From contig DATBKT010000061.1 in assembly GCA_036555705.1 (NCBI GenBank), positions 1-13,125 on the forward strand: DNA of 13,125 bases. Reading direction: 5' to 3'. The first letter of the stretch is position 1, and each line of letters starts with the position of its first letter. The DNA is from JARBAU01 sp029237525. Its GTDB lineage: Archaea; Thermoproteota; Nitrososphaeria; Nitrososphaerales; Nitrososphaeraceae. The position numbers and the translations under genes were made by a program. Positions 1 to 7,449 of this stretch are shown in pieces. The notes beneath the pieces are model-generated. The model was given only the letters and a program-made list of their open reading frames with translations, made no database searches and was not told the origin of the DNA.

Positions 1-333
1 AGATTTTGTAATGCTACCGTATTTTTGCTTTATATCTAGATCAGCAAGTGCGTCTATTACTGGTGATTCGTGTCCACCAGCAGAGGTTCTATTTACAGCG
101 ACAATAATATTGTTTACTTGACCTGTTAGAGGTGGCTCATCTGACCAACCAACTGTGATTTTCATATTTCCAACCTGTTTTGTTATGTGTGCGTATACAG
201 GAAGAACTGGCATATTGGACGAAAACCTCGCACTAAAAGAAGATAATATTAAAATACTGCAAACTGCAGCAAACAGGCATATAACAATTCTGTTTAAAAT
301 GTAATAAATATTAATGAATATGACCTCCCTCAA
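1..333 (-). CDS. Exported protein of unknown function, 3' end missing
   Basis: Only the first 111 codons are visible, because the frame runs off the left edge of the window. Residues about 12-35 are hydrophobic and followed by a stretch ending PVYAHITKQ, which fits a signal peptide or N-terminal anchor cleaved after YA. The exported part reads KITVGWSDEPPLTGQVNNI and then a polar beta-rich stretch, which resembles small extracytoplasmic immunoglobulin-like domains of the YtkA/CopC kind. The start is uncertain. TTG at 333 is the only usual start codon after an in-frame TGA that keeps the signal peptide; an internal ATG near residue 38 would remove it. A TATA-like element at 351-360 lies about 22 bp upstream. 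The gene is divergent from the copper-protein fusion at 445, which suggests, but does not prove, a shared role in copper or envelope biology. Confidence 0.65.
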   Translation of the reverse strand, partial: MREVIFINIYYILNRIVICLFAAVCSILILSSFSARFSSNMPVLPVYAHITKQVGNMKITVGWSDEPPLTGQVNNIIVAVNRTSAGGHESPVIDALADLDIKQKYGSITKS

Positions 334-350
334 GATCGAGCTTTTTCATC

Positions 351-360
351 CTATAAATAT
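351..360 (-). promoter_or_regulatory. TATA-like element for the divergent exported protein
   Basis: On the minus strand this reads ATATTTATAG, a good archaeal TATA box. Its centre is about 22 bp before the proposed TTG start at 333, slightly short for the usual 25-27 bp. Because the element is nearly symmetric it could also serve the plus strand. Confidence 0.4.
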
Positions 361-401
361 ATTGGTTCATTCGTCGAATGTTTGGAATAAATTCTCAAAT
401 A

Positions 402-409
402 CTATAAAT
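402..409 (+). promoter_or_regulatory. TATA box of the CopC-CopD-propeller gene
   Basis: CTATAAAT lies with its centre about 39 bp before the ATG at 445. The usual archaeal spacing would start the transcript near 432 and leave a leader of about 13 nt. No clear Shine-Dalgarno sequence is present. Confidence 0.5.
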
Positions 410-444
410 CTCAAAGAATTCTACATAATTGCGGAGTCCTGAGT

Positions 445-3400
445 ATGACTGACAAAGGCAACATCGACTCATGTAAATGCACGAATTACTTTTTTGGCTT
501 GATAATATTGTTTGTTATGTCTCTTTTGATTACAATTCTAGCTATCACTCCGTCTGTCATTCAGAAAACATATGGACACGCGTTTGTAATAGATAGTAGC
601 CCCTCACCGTCGCAATCTTTGAAAAATCCCCCCTCAACTATACAGGTAACGTTAAGCGAACCTGTAGACGTACGATATAGTAAAATCTCAGTTTTGGACT
701 CTACTGGGAAACAAGTAGACAAGAAAGATGTACACTACGTAAAGGGAGACCATACTGTTTTGGGTGTCTCTCTACCGGCCTCGGTTAAAGACGGAGTCTA
801 CACAGTATCTACCAAGATGTTATCTGAAGTAGATGGACATGTGACTGATAATGCATTCGTGTTTGGTGTTGGTAAGGCGGTAATCCCGGCCACTACTGCA
901 TCATCAACTAATAGTGCAGGATCAGAGCTATCCATACCTGACGCTTTAGCAAGATTTCCTTCCTTGATTGGTCAAGTCATTATAGTGGGAGGAGCGTTTC
1001 TAGCTCTATGGATCTGGAAACCTCTTGTCAAGATTGGTTGGTTGTCTACAGCATTTATTGGAACAAAGCACAGAATTGATCGCAGCTTCTATATTTTGAT
1101 GCTTGTAGGCTCGACTGTTTTAATATTATCTGATATTGCAATGATAGTTGTACAAGCGTCATCTATAAATGCAACAATTGGTGATGCTGTTTCCACCAAG
1201 TTCGGAAGCGTCTGGGTCATAAGAACTCTACTCGCTTTGATATTGATTGGTATCTCTATCCTTTTCTGTTATAAGCAAGGACTATTGAGGTTCAATACGA
1301 TAAAGAACCACGGAAATAAGAATAAGACTAGGGAATATCGATCTTCGTCGATTCAACTCACCAGAAAGGTGATCATATGCTATTTAGTATTTGGTACTCT
1401 TACTTTGTTTACTACCAGTTTAATTAGTCATGGAGCAGCAGTATCTGGAAACGCACTTACATCGATTCTTATCGATTTTATTCATAATTTTGGTGCTTCG
1501 CTTTGGATTGGTGGTCTAATATACCTTGCTTTTGTAATTGCACCTTTTATAAAAAAGGCAAATCTAGAAGAACCGATAAAGGCATCTGCCTTATCAATAA
1601 TACTGCCTAGATTTTCTACTATCCCAGTAATAGTACTGGGGGTAATTGTAATAACGGGACCATTTTTGCTGTACATTCTGGAAAGTAACCTTGCATTGAC
1701 CTTAGCTTCCTTCTATGGAAAAGTACTGATTGTCAAGTTATCACTTGCTGCAGTAATGATTGCCATTGGAGGGTACAATCAGGTAAAAATCTATCCTCAA
1801 GCCTTAAAGGAATCAACAATGATAGCTATCAAAGCGATTCAAGACCGACAAAACGTAAAAATCGAGGAGAGCAATAGAGCATTTAAGGGTTATGTTAGCT
1901 CCGACTCAAATTCAATCAAGAGAATAACAAAGTCTAATGATAATGAAAACAGTACAGGTAAAAGAGAGCATTTCAATTCCTCATCTAAAATGAAAAGAAC
2001 AGCAATATCTGTATTCAATAGTACTACTAAAATTGAAGCCTTAGTTGGTATAGTCCTCCTATTGGCTGTGGCAATCATGGTCAACAGTGGGTTGCCTGAT
2101 AGTGAATTCCAAAGTCTAATTCAGCAGCAAAAGCAGCAAGTTCAAAATGGTCAGTTGTTATTAGCTCAAGCTAGTAACAAACCCTTTACTTCAACTAGTT
2201 TTACTGAAGATGGAGACATAATTATCCTCACTATCGATCCATTTCGACCAGGCAGTAACAATTTCCAAATCAGATTTTTAAATTCAGCTTGGACTCCGAT
2301 TAACATGAATTCAGCTACTATGAGGCTTACCCAAACTGATAAGGGCATAGGACCTATCGAAGTTGATACTAAACACATGCTATCCACATCAAATGAATTT
2401 TCGGCAAGCGCCTCTTTTGGATTGCCAGGAAAGTGGGAGATCCAGATAGAGGGAACACCTAAACGAGAAAATTCACCTAATATACTAGGTACATTTGATC
2501 TCTTAGTGAAGCCTTCACTAGACCAGACAAAATTAAGTGTCCAAGAAATTCGTGTACCTCAGGATTTGAATAAAAATAACTCTGTCAGCCAGCCTCTTTA
2601 TCCAGTATATGACAAAGCAAGAAATATGATATGGGTTGGGGATACTTCAATCGGTAGCGGGAGGTTGTTAGCGTATAATTTGAGTAACGGAAAGTATTAT
2701 TCGCATAAACTAAATGGCACGAGCATTGCTACAAGTATTGCTATAGACTCGAATCATAACAGTATCTGGTATATCGATCCCTTGAACAAGAATCTCGGAA
2801 ATTATGATCCCGATACCAATACAGATACACTATATAAAATAAAAAGCCAAGGACCTCCATCTGGAATCACGATAGCTAATGGTGTCAATAACAATACAAA
2901 TTCAAATGCATGGATTTCCCTACCTGTGGACAATGAGATTGCAAGGTTTAATCCACTAACTAAGAACTTTACAAATTACCATATAGCAACCCCAAATTCT
3001 GGTCCTCTAGGCATTGCTGCTGACAACAGTGGTTTTATTTGGTTTGCCGAAGCAGGCTCAGGAAAGATTGGAAGTATAGACACTAATAAAAATTTCCATA
3101 TCACAGAATATCCATCTAAGGATATTATCGATGTCAACAGTACACTTAAGAGTCCTACTGCCCTGCTTATCGATCCAGATACTAACGATATATATATATC
3201 TGAACACGATGGTCACTCCATAAGCGTTTTTGATCCGTTTTTGAAGACATTCAAACGATATTCTAATCTAGATTCTGCAGGGCTTCCATTTGGAATGGCT
3301 TTAGATAGTTATCACAATTTGTGGGTAGCAGAACATATAATTAATAAAATATCAGTTATTGATACTACGACTGGAGAACACAAAGACGTCAATATTCCGA

Positions 3401-3747
3401 CCAAGAATCCATTCACTCAGTGGTTAGCTGCCGATGGTAGTGGAAAAATATGGTTTGCCGAACAAAGAGGCAATTCATTAGGCATGATTAGTTCTGTTGC
3501 GAGTCCATTACAGCCAGGCCCCAGTTCGAGTCAAGCGTCGTCGTCATCCAATACGGGCGGCAGCTCAAATCACAATACCATCACCATTCCACAATTGGGA
3601 TTTGGTTATGCTGATATCATAGGACCAACTGTGGCCGCTGGAATTGTATTTAGTGCATTATTTTACGCTAGAAGCGTTATAGATCTGAAGAGAAGTATGA
3701 ATCGCCTAACAAGTATTGATAGTAGTACAACCAACAAGAGCCGCTGA
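445..3747 (+). CDS. CopC-CopD-YtkA-like-Vgb beta-propeller fusion, membrane copper protein
   Basis: This 1100-residue membrane protein probably binds or imports copper at the cell surface. Residues 16-35 form a signal or anchor helix. Residues 45-143 are CopC-like: His45 follows the likely cleavage point TYG|HA, and Asp130-Gly-His132 matches the D-x-H half of the CopC Cu(II) site. About 167-555 is a CopD-like multi-helix domain with the motif Asp344-x2-His347 followed by SLWIGGL. It is interrupted by a charged loop at about 447-525. About 575-690 looks YtkA-like, as in the CopC-CopD-YtkA arrangement of Bacillus YcnJ. About 700-1020 carries seven repeats of the type IWFAE...GKIGSID, a Vgb/SMP-30-like seven-bladed propeller. 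A Ser-rich linker and one C-terminal helix at about 1055-1078 follow. Copper import rather than resistance is inferred from CopD families and from amoC nearby. The catalytic role of the propeller is unknown. Confidence 0.88.
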   Translation: MTDKGNIDSCKCTNYFFGLIILFVMSLLITILAITPSVIQKTYGHAFVIDSSPSPSQSLKNPPSTIQVTLSEPVDVRYSKISVLDSTGKQVDKKDVHYVKGDHTVLGVSLPASVKDGVYTVSTKMLSEVDGHVTDNAFVFGVGKAVIPATTASSTNSAGSELSIPDALARFPSLIGQVIIVGGAFLALWIWKPLVKIGWLSTAFIGTKHRIDRSFYILMLVGSTVLILSDIAMIVVQASSINATIGDAVSTKFGSVWVIRTLLALILIGISILFCYKQGLLRFNTIKNHGNKNKTREYRSSSIQLTRKVIICYLVFGTLTLFTTSLISHGAAVSGNALTSILIDFIHNFGASLWIGGLIYLAFVIAPFIKKANLEEPIKASALSIILPRFSTIPVIVLGVIVITGPFLLYILESNLALTLASFYGKVLIVKLSLAAVMIAIGGYNQVKIYPQALKESTMIAIKAIQDRQNVKIEESNRAFKGYVSSDSNSIKRITKSNDNENSTGKREHFNSSSKMKRTAISVFNSTTKIEALVGIVLLLAVAIMVNSGLPDSEFQSLIQQQKQQVQNGQLLLAQASNKPFTSTSFTEDGDIIILTIDPFRPGSNNFQIRFLNSAWTPINMNSATMRLTQTDKGIGPIEVDTKHMLSTSNEFSASASFGLPGKWEIQIEGTPKRENSPNILGTFDLLVKPSLDQTKLSVQEIRVPQDLNKNNSVSQPLYPVYDKARNMIWVGDTSIGSGRLLAYNLSNGKYYSHKLNGTSIATSIAIDSNHNSIWYIDPLNKNLGNYDPDTNTDTLYKIKSQGPPSGITIANGVNNNTNSNAWISLPVDNEIARFNPLTKNFTNYHIATPNSGPLGIAADNSGFIWFAEAGSGKIGSIDTNKNFHITEYPSKDIIDVNSTLKSPTALLIDPDTNDIYISEHDGHSISVFDPFLKTFKRYSNLDSAGLPFGMALDSYHNLWVAEHIINKISVIDTTTGEHKDVNIPTKNPFTQWLAADGSGKIWFAEQRGNSLGMISSVASPLQPGPSSSQASSSSNTGGSSNHNTITIPQLGFGYADIIGPTVAAGIVFSALFYARSVIDLKRSMNRLTSIDSSTTNKSR

Positions 3748-3966
3748 TAGAGCTTTTTATTATGGCTGGCACCAATAAGAGACAAAGCTATTCAATAATC
3801 ATACTTTAATCGAGTTTTATTCAATCATCCACTACGTTTTGATACAACACCTTCTAAGTTGTTCGGCTATAAAGAATCAAAATAATTCTCACAATTGTAA
3901 AAGTATATCCAAGGGCTCACCCAAATGCAATATGACCAGGCATAAAAAAAGTTTAAAGAGCAGAAT

Positions 3967-4725
3967 GTGAAGATAAACATATTGTTCTTCAAGGTTTTGT
4001 TGTTTACTATTATCTTACTGTCAGTGCTTTTTGTCTCGACTGTTAGTGAAAGAGATCATCAAATCAACATAGTCGAGGGAAAAAAACATAGAACTATACA
4101 ATCCTCAGATCGTACCACCAGCGACCAATCTAACAATGAACTCTCTATCCAAATTTGCTGCACATGGTCATCTGACAAGTTTAGTGGTGAAGGATTGACT
4201 TACAGGATAATTGGAGGCAGTTCTATTGCTGAACAAGCAGTGCACCGCGCTATTGACGACTGGTCTAAGAATATTGAAGGTCTAAGATTTACTGAACTGA
4301 CCTCTTCTGACGATAGTGCTGACATAACCCTCAAGTTCAATTCTAAATTTTCTCAAGACGGCAATGTCAGACATATGAAATTGGCAGATAGTGGAATAAC
4401 GCTCAAAGCTATTGCTCCTGGGGCAACTCGAATCAATTATAATCTTCAAAACGGTGAGATAACTAATGCCGTAACGACCGTTTCGAAATCTGTTTTTGGT
4501 GAGAAACTAGACTTTGATACAACCGAGCAGATTGCCAAACATGAGCTAGGGCATGCACTTGGTTTAGGCCACGCCAATTTCAGCGGTGACCTTATGTCTC
4601 CTACACTAAATGATGAATCGAAGACGATATCTAGGTGTGATGTTGACGCTGTGCTAAGTGCCAATGGTATGTTAAAGCACGATGACAACAATAATAACTC
4701 AGGTGATTTATTTAGATGTCTTTAA
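3967..4725 (+). CDS. Secreted matrixin-like zinc metalloprotease
   Basis: The protein (252 residues) starts with a lysine and a hydrophobic helix at about 4-27, a Sec signal peptide or membrane anchor. The mature part has the zinc-binding motif His192-Glu193-x2-His196-x5-His202 (HELGHALGLGH), followed eight residues later by Met210 in LMSP, the Met-turn of metzincins. These mark a matrixin-type (peptidase family M10-like) endopeptidase acting outside the cell. A pair of adjacent cysteines (ICCTW) opens the mature domain and may form disulfides. GTG at 3967 is chosen because an in-frame TAA lies at 3943 and no other usual start precedes the signal peptide. CATAAAAA at 3941-3948 lies about 22 bp upstream and may be its TATA box. 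The substrate is unknown; surface or matrix proteins are a guess. Confidence 0.85.
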   Translation: MKINILFFKVLLFTIILLSVLFVSTVSERDHQINIVEGKKHRTIQSSDRTTSDQSNNELSIQICCTWSSDKFSGEGLTYRIIGGSSIAEQAVHRAIDDWSKNIEGLRFTELTSSDDSADITLKFNSKFSQDGNVRHMKLADSGITLKAIAPGATRINYNLQNGEITNAVTTVSKSVFGEKLDFDTTEQIAKHELGHALGLGHANFSGDLMSPTLNDESKTISRCDVDAVLSANGMLKHDDNNNNSGDLFRCL

Positions 4726-4782
4726 AATTTTGAGAACTACCTATAAAAATATTTGATAAATATGATCGATACCTACTCAAAA

Positions 4783-4790
4783 TTCTATAA
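4783..4790 (+). promoter_or_regulatory. TATA box of the Nudix gene, decides a leaderless TTG start
   Basis: TTCTATAA is centred about 25 bp before the TTG at 4812, so the transcript should begin at or next to the start codon. A GAGG at 4806-4809 is only 2 nt from the TTG, too close to act as a normal ribosome-binding site. Confidence 0.5.
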
Positions 4791-4811
4791 GCATTTGATA
4801 AAGTAGAGGAA

Positions 4812-5264
4812 TTGCAAAAAAGAAAAAAGGATTATGAAGAATCAGTTGGTGCAGTAATTTCCTACACTCCACTCCAATCAATGTATCTGAATTCTCGAAG
4901 TAGGAAACTTTACAATACTAGACAGTTTTTACTGTTAAAAAGTCCAAGAGGAGATTGGAACTTTGTTAAAGGTCACAGGGAGAATAATGAAACTGACTAT
5001 CAAACACTTCGAAGAGAGATACAGGAAGAGACCGGTATTAGGAGATTCTCGGTACTTCAATATTTGGGGGATGTGAATTATACCTTTATAAAAAAGAGCA
5101 TCGAAATTGAAAAAATAGTGAAATTCTATCATGTTAGTGCATTTAACTCTCAAATTATAATCTCCCAAGAACATGTAGACTACGCATGGCTCGGATATGA
5201 ACAGGCTAAAAAGCTTCTGACTTTTTGGCAATCCAAGGATATTCTTGAAAGAGTTTCAACTTGA
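4812..5264 (+). CDS. Nudix hydrolase, Ap4A hydrolase-like
   Basis: A 150-residue soluble protein with a complete Nudix box at residues 54-76: Gly54, x5, Glu60, x7, then Arg68-Glu69-Ile-Gln-Glu72-Glu73-Thr-Gly75-Ile76. The Glu residues bind the divalent metal needed to cleave a nucleoside diphosphate-linked substrate. The preceding WNFVKGH resembles the WDFPKGH seen in asymmetric bis(5'-nucleosyl)-tetraphosphatases, so Ap4A or a similar alarmone or damaged nucleotide is the likely substrate; this is family inference. The length is normal for the group. The TTG start follows a TATA box at leaderless spacing, and no ATG is in frame before the conserved SVGAVI strand. It lies between the protease and amoC with its own promoter, so it need not be co-regulated with either. 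Confidence 0.85.
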   Translation: MQKRKKDYEESVGAVISYTPLQSMYLNSRSRKLYNTRQFLLLKSPRGDWNFVKGHRENNETDYQTLRREIQEETGIRRFSVLQYLGDVNYTFIKKSIEIEKIVKFYHVSAFNSQIIISQEHVDYAWLGYEQAKKLLTFWQSKDILERVST

Positions 5265-5361
5265 TTACGAGGCTATTACATATCAATGATTCATTCTTGT
5301 TCGTGTCCACTGCGCATTGATAACTGGCTTTTAAGCATAATAGAATTTAAGCTACATTATT

Positions 5362-5396
5362 TGATTATCACATGTGACTATCAGTTCTGATTATCA
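5362..5396 (+). promoter_or_regulatory. Three 9-bp boxes TGAYTATCA at a 13-bp period upstream of amoC
   Basis: TGATTATCA at 5362-5370, TGACTATCA at 5375-5383 and TGATTATCA at 5388-5396 start exactly 13 bp apart. The outer two are identical, and each reads as TGAT-T-ATCA, a small palindrome. A perfect palindrome TCACATGTGA (5368-5377) bridges the first two. Such regular spacing suggests cooperative binding of a repressor or activator between the Nudix gene and amoC. The regulator is unknown. Confidence 0.45.
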
Positions 5397-5506
5397 TATT
5401 GACATTATTAATTTTAGTATAATACGCGATATTTATATGACAATTTCTTCATATTTTACGGTTTTATAAGTTTTTTATAATAAAAGTAATAATTCGATTG
5501 ACATAA

Positions 5507-5515
5507 GATTTAAGT
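5507..5515 (+). promoter_or_regulatory. Likely TATA box of amoC
   Basis: GATTTAAGT is centred about 36 bp before the amoC ATG, predicting a leader of about 10 nt. Other AT boxes at about 5430-5438 and 5462-5480 could give longer transcripts, so the exact promoter is not settled. No Shine-Dalgarno sequence is visible before the ATG. Confidence 0.45.
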
Positions 5516-5546
5516 AGCACATAGACGACGTAGTTAATGAACTAAC

Positions 5547-6110
5547 ATGGCACAAATGCCAGCACTGATTCCCAAAGAAGTTGAAATACAGAGACTAAAA
5601 AAGATATACATAATGGTAATTATGCTCGGTTCTATCGCAGCCTCAGTAGAAGTAGATAATTTCGTTGATGGATCGCTACATCAAACAGCTATTAGAGATA
5701 GTGCATTCACACCAGCTCACTGGTGGTTGTACAGCCACTTTATTGCACTTCCGTTAGGATGGGGATTTGTGGCAATGTACGACCGAAGGGTGCCTATACT
5801 CAGAGGACCCAATAATTCAATGAATACTGGTTTGAAGATAACCATCATTGGCTATCTAGCAACAATGTTTACGATAGGGATTAACGAAATGTGGCACTTC
5901 TGGTTCGTCGAAGAAATATTCTCAGTACCCAACCATTGGATGTTTAACATGGGAGTAGTAGTAGCTTTCATGGGAGCTCTTGCTTATGTAGTAAGAGTTT
6001 ATGCACGTCTAGTAGAGTTAGGGGCGGAAACTCCAGCAAGAAATCCATACGTAGCTGAAATGTACAAACTTGCTCTGGAAGGAAAGTTGTATAGTAGATC
6101 CATCCCGTAG
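5547..6110 (+). CDS. amoC: Ammonia monooxygenase subunit C (archaeal type), standalone copy
   Basis: This 187-residue membrane protein is subunit C of ammonia monooxygenase, the copper enzyme that oxidises ammonia to hydroxylamine in the cell membrane. It has the compact archaeal length, lacking the N-terminal part of bacterial AmoC/PmoC. The CuC-site pattern D-x3-H-x12-H is intact as Asp41, His45 and His58 within DGSLHQTAIRDSAFTPAH. A second conserved stretch carries Asn113, His117 and His130, matching by position the residues assigned to the CuD site of bacterial particulate methane monooxygenase. Helices lie at about 17-36, 60-78, 95-113 and 130-150. Neither amoA nor amoB is in the window, in keeping with group I.1b genomes that carry extra, separated amoC copies. 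ATG 5547 gives the usual archaeal N terminus. A long T-tract follows the stop. Confidence 0.97.
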   Translation: MAQMPALIPKEVEIQRLKKIYIMVIMLGSIAASVEVDNFVDGSLHQTAIRDSAFTPAHWWLYSHFIALPLGWGFVAMYDRRVPILRGPNNSMNTGLKITIIGYLATMFTIGINEMWHFWFVEEIFSVPNHWMFNMGVVVAFMGALAYVVRVYARLVELGAETPARNPYVAEMYKLALEGKLYSRSIP

Positions 6111-6145
6111 AGAAATCTCAACCGAGTGTGATTCAATAGTACCCA

Positions 6146-6158
6146 TTTTCTTTTTTTT
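6146..6158 (+). terminator. T-tract terminator after amoC
   Basis: A run of 13 bases, all T except one C, starts 35 nt after the amoC stop codon. Archaeal RNA polymerase terminates on such T-tracts without a hairpin, so amoC is probably transcribed alone. Confidence 0.6.
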
Positions 6159-6373
6159 AACTTAATTGAGATAAATTTATGGTTATTATTGTTTGAAGTT
6201 GCAAAGATTTTTAGAGTCATCGTTTTGGCGAATTCTACAATCTATTTAAAGTGATGTTGACATTTCATAAAAGAGTTAGTTCCGGAATGTCGCGAACCAA
6301 CTTTACGACAGCATCCTAACAATAGCAATCTGCCAAACTATTTATCAGCACATCTAATATTTTCTTGACTCAA

Positions 6374-6401
6374 TATACTATTAAACTTATACTATTAAAC
6401 T
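6374..6401. repeat. Exact tandem duplication of a 14-bp unit
   Basis: TATACTATTAAACT occurs at 6374-6387 and again at 6388-6401 without any gap or mismatch. It lies 35 bp past the end of the winged-helix gene, in a region where both flanking genes end. Slippage could explain it; duplicated binding sites are another option. Confidence 0.75.
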
Positions 6402-6436
6402 GCTGTTAATCAAATTCCATATCCAATATAATTTAC

Positions 6437-6697
6437 TCATTTAGCAGTAGTACTACTCAGTTCATCAATGTTGTTATAGAGATCTAAATACTGTATTCCC
6501 TTGGACGTGGTTTTATAAACTTGATTAATTTCTTCATACTGTAGCAAATCGTTTTGTGAAAGAATTAAAAGATATTCCTTAAGCTGAGCGAAGGATAGGA
6601 AGGCTTTATACATTATTTTCGTCTTAGTTGATCCACCTTCCTTATTTGCACTTTCTAAAATCATTGCAATTATATCTGTTCTGCTTCTATATTTCAA
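6437..6697 (-). CDS. Small winged-helix DNA-binding protein
   Basis: An 86-residue protein that is one winged helix-turn-helix domain and little more, close to the ArnR1-like archaeal type. It opens with YRSRTDIIAMILESA, then KTKIMYKAFLSFAQLKEYL as the helix-turn-helix, then YKTTSKGIQYLDLY as the wing and last helix. It is a clear paralogue of the protein at 10456-10734: they share RTxII..ILE.A, KTKIMY.AFLS..QLKEYL, and TT.KG...LD.Y. Such proteins usually act as local transcription regulators; the target is unknown. The TTG start is supported by a TATA box at 6724-6731, which places transcription start within about 4 nt, and by alignment to the MRYRTRT start of the paralogue. Confidence 0.85.
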   Translation of the reverse strand: MKYRSRTDIIAMILESANKEGGSTKTKIMYKAFLSFAQLKEYLLILSQNDLLQYEEINQVYKTTSKGIQYLDLYNNIDELSSTTAK

Positions 6698-7030
6698 GGG
6701 GTCAACTATTAATCAGAAAATAACTATTTATGATATGCTAACATAATTACCTAGCTTCATGTAACTCCCTATTTTCCCTATTCATGTTAGATAAAATTTC
6801 TATTAATCTAATGGTTTTCTATATTACCTCACAATTTCACTATCTCAATCTTAAAGAATGGATTATTGCATAATTTGCACTATGCATTTGATGGCCAAAC
6901 AAATTGTTATATATGACACTTTGATTAGTTTGAACCCTAATATGATGTACATTTCTATTATCTAGACGAGGAACTGCTATAGAAAAAAACTCCAGAACCC
7001 TAACACGAAAACACTATTTTATTATTCCAA
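6698..7030. other. Noncoding stretch between winged-helix and zinc-finger genes
   Basis: These 333 bases are AT-rich and stop-dense in every frame I read. Apart from the TATA box at 6724-6731 I see nothing supportable. A GGTTCAAAC-like string on the minus strand near 6930 is not part of a tRNA. Confidence 0.55.
6724..6731 (-). promoter_or_regulatory. TATA box of the 86-residue winged-helix gene
   Basis: The minus strand reads ATAAATAG, centred about 30 bp before the TTG at 6697. This predicts a leader of only a few bases. Confidence 0.5.
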
Positions 7031-7237
7031 TTAATAGGAGTGATACTCTAGCTTATGCAGCCTAAGCTGCTTGAGAGTAGCAAATAATTTGTAACATTTT
7101 TCACATTTCCACTGATTTGCTCTTGCTTGCTCGTAGCTAGAGTAGGTAGCCTCTTTACTTTCGTACCTCTTCGTTTTGAAATTATATGTATAATGATTGT
7201 AATTAACCTTATATTTTAACTTAGTTAAGTCTACCAT
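7031..7237 (-). CDS. Small single C2H2 zinc-finger protein
   Basis: A 68-residue protein with one C2H2 finger at its C terminus: Cys45-x2-Cys48-x12-His61-x4-His66, with the usual hydrophobic core residues Phe52 and Leu58. The first 40 residues are rich in Lys, Tyr and Asn (KLKYKVNYNHYTYN) and may add nucleic-acid or protein contacts. One finger alone is usually too little for sequence-specific DNA binding, so it may work as a dimer or bind RNA or protein. The ATG at 7237 lies about 29 bp from a TTTTTAAG box at 7263-7270, consistent with a very short leader. A second single-finger protein is at 9103-9267. The target is unknown. Confidence 0.8.
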   Translation of the reverse strand: MVDLTKLKYKVNYNHYTYNFKTKRYESKEATYSSYEQARANQWKCEKCYKLFATLKQLRLHKLEYHSY

Positions 7238-7262
7238 CCTTTGATAAGATACATATGCCCAT

Positions 7263-7270
7263 CTTAAAAA
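7263..7270 (-). promoter_or_regulatory. TATA box of the 68-residue zinc-finger gene
   Basis: The minus strand reads TTTTTAAG, centred about 29 bp before the ATG at 7237, giving a nearly leaderless transcript. Confidence 0.4.
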
Positions 7271-7449
7271 TCAATATGCTACATCTCTAGATAACATTAT
7301 GCAGTAACAAACTATTCTTCTATTGTTACTAGGTCATCTTTCATTCACTTGATCACCTTAGATTAGATAGTGCACTTTTGAATTGACTTCCCTTTTTGAA
7401 GCTTATTTAATAGCAAGATAGACTAAAGCAGAGATAAAAAGTAAAACTA

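Larger units (their letters stand above)
6111..6436. other. Noncoding stretch between amoC and a winged-helix gene
   Basis: These 326 bases hold the amoC T-tract and an exact 14-bp tandem duplication at 6374-6401. Both genes point toward this region (convergent). An imperfect hairpin can be drawn between 6275-6283 and 6293-6301 but has mismatches. No supportable gene is seen. Confidence 0.6.

Noticed and set aside
6925..6945. GGTTCAAAC on the minus strand, like a tRNA T-loop
   Set aside because: The flanking bases cannot form the T stem, and no acceptor, D or anticodon arm is present.
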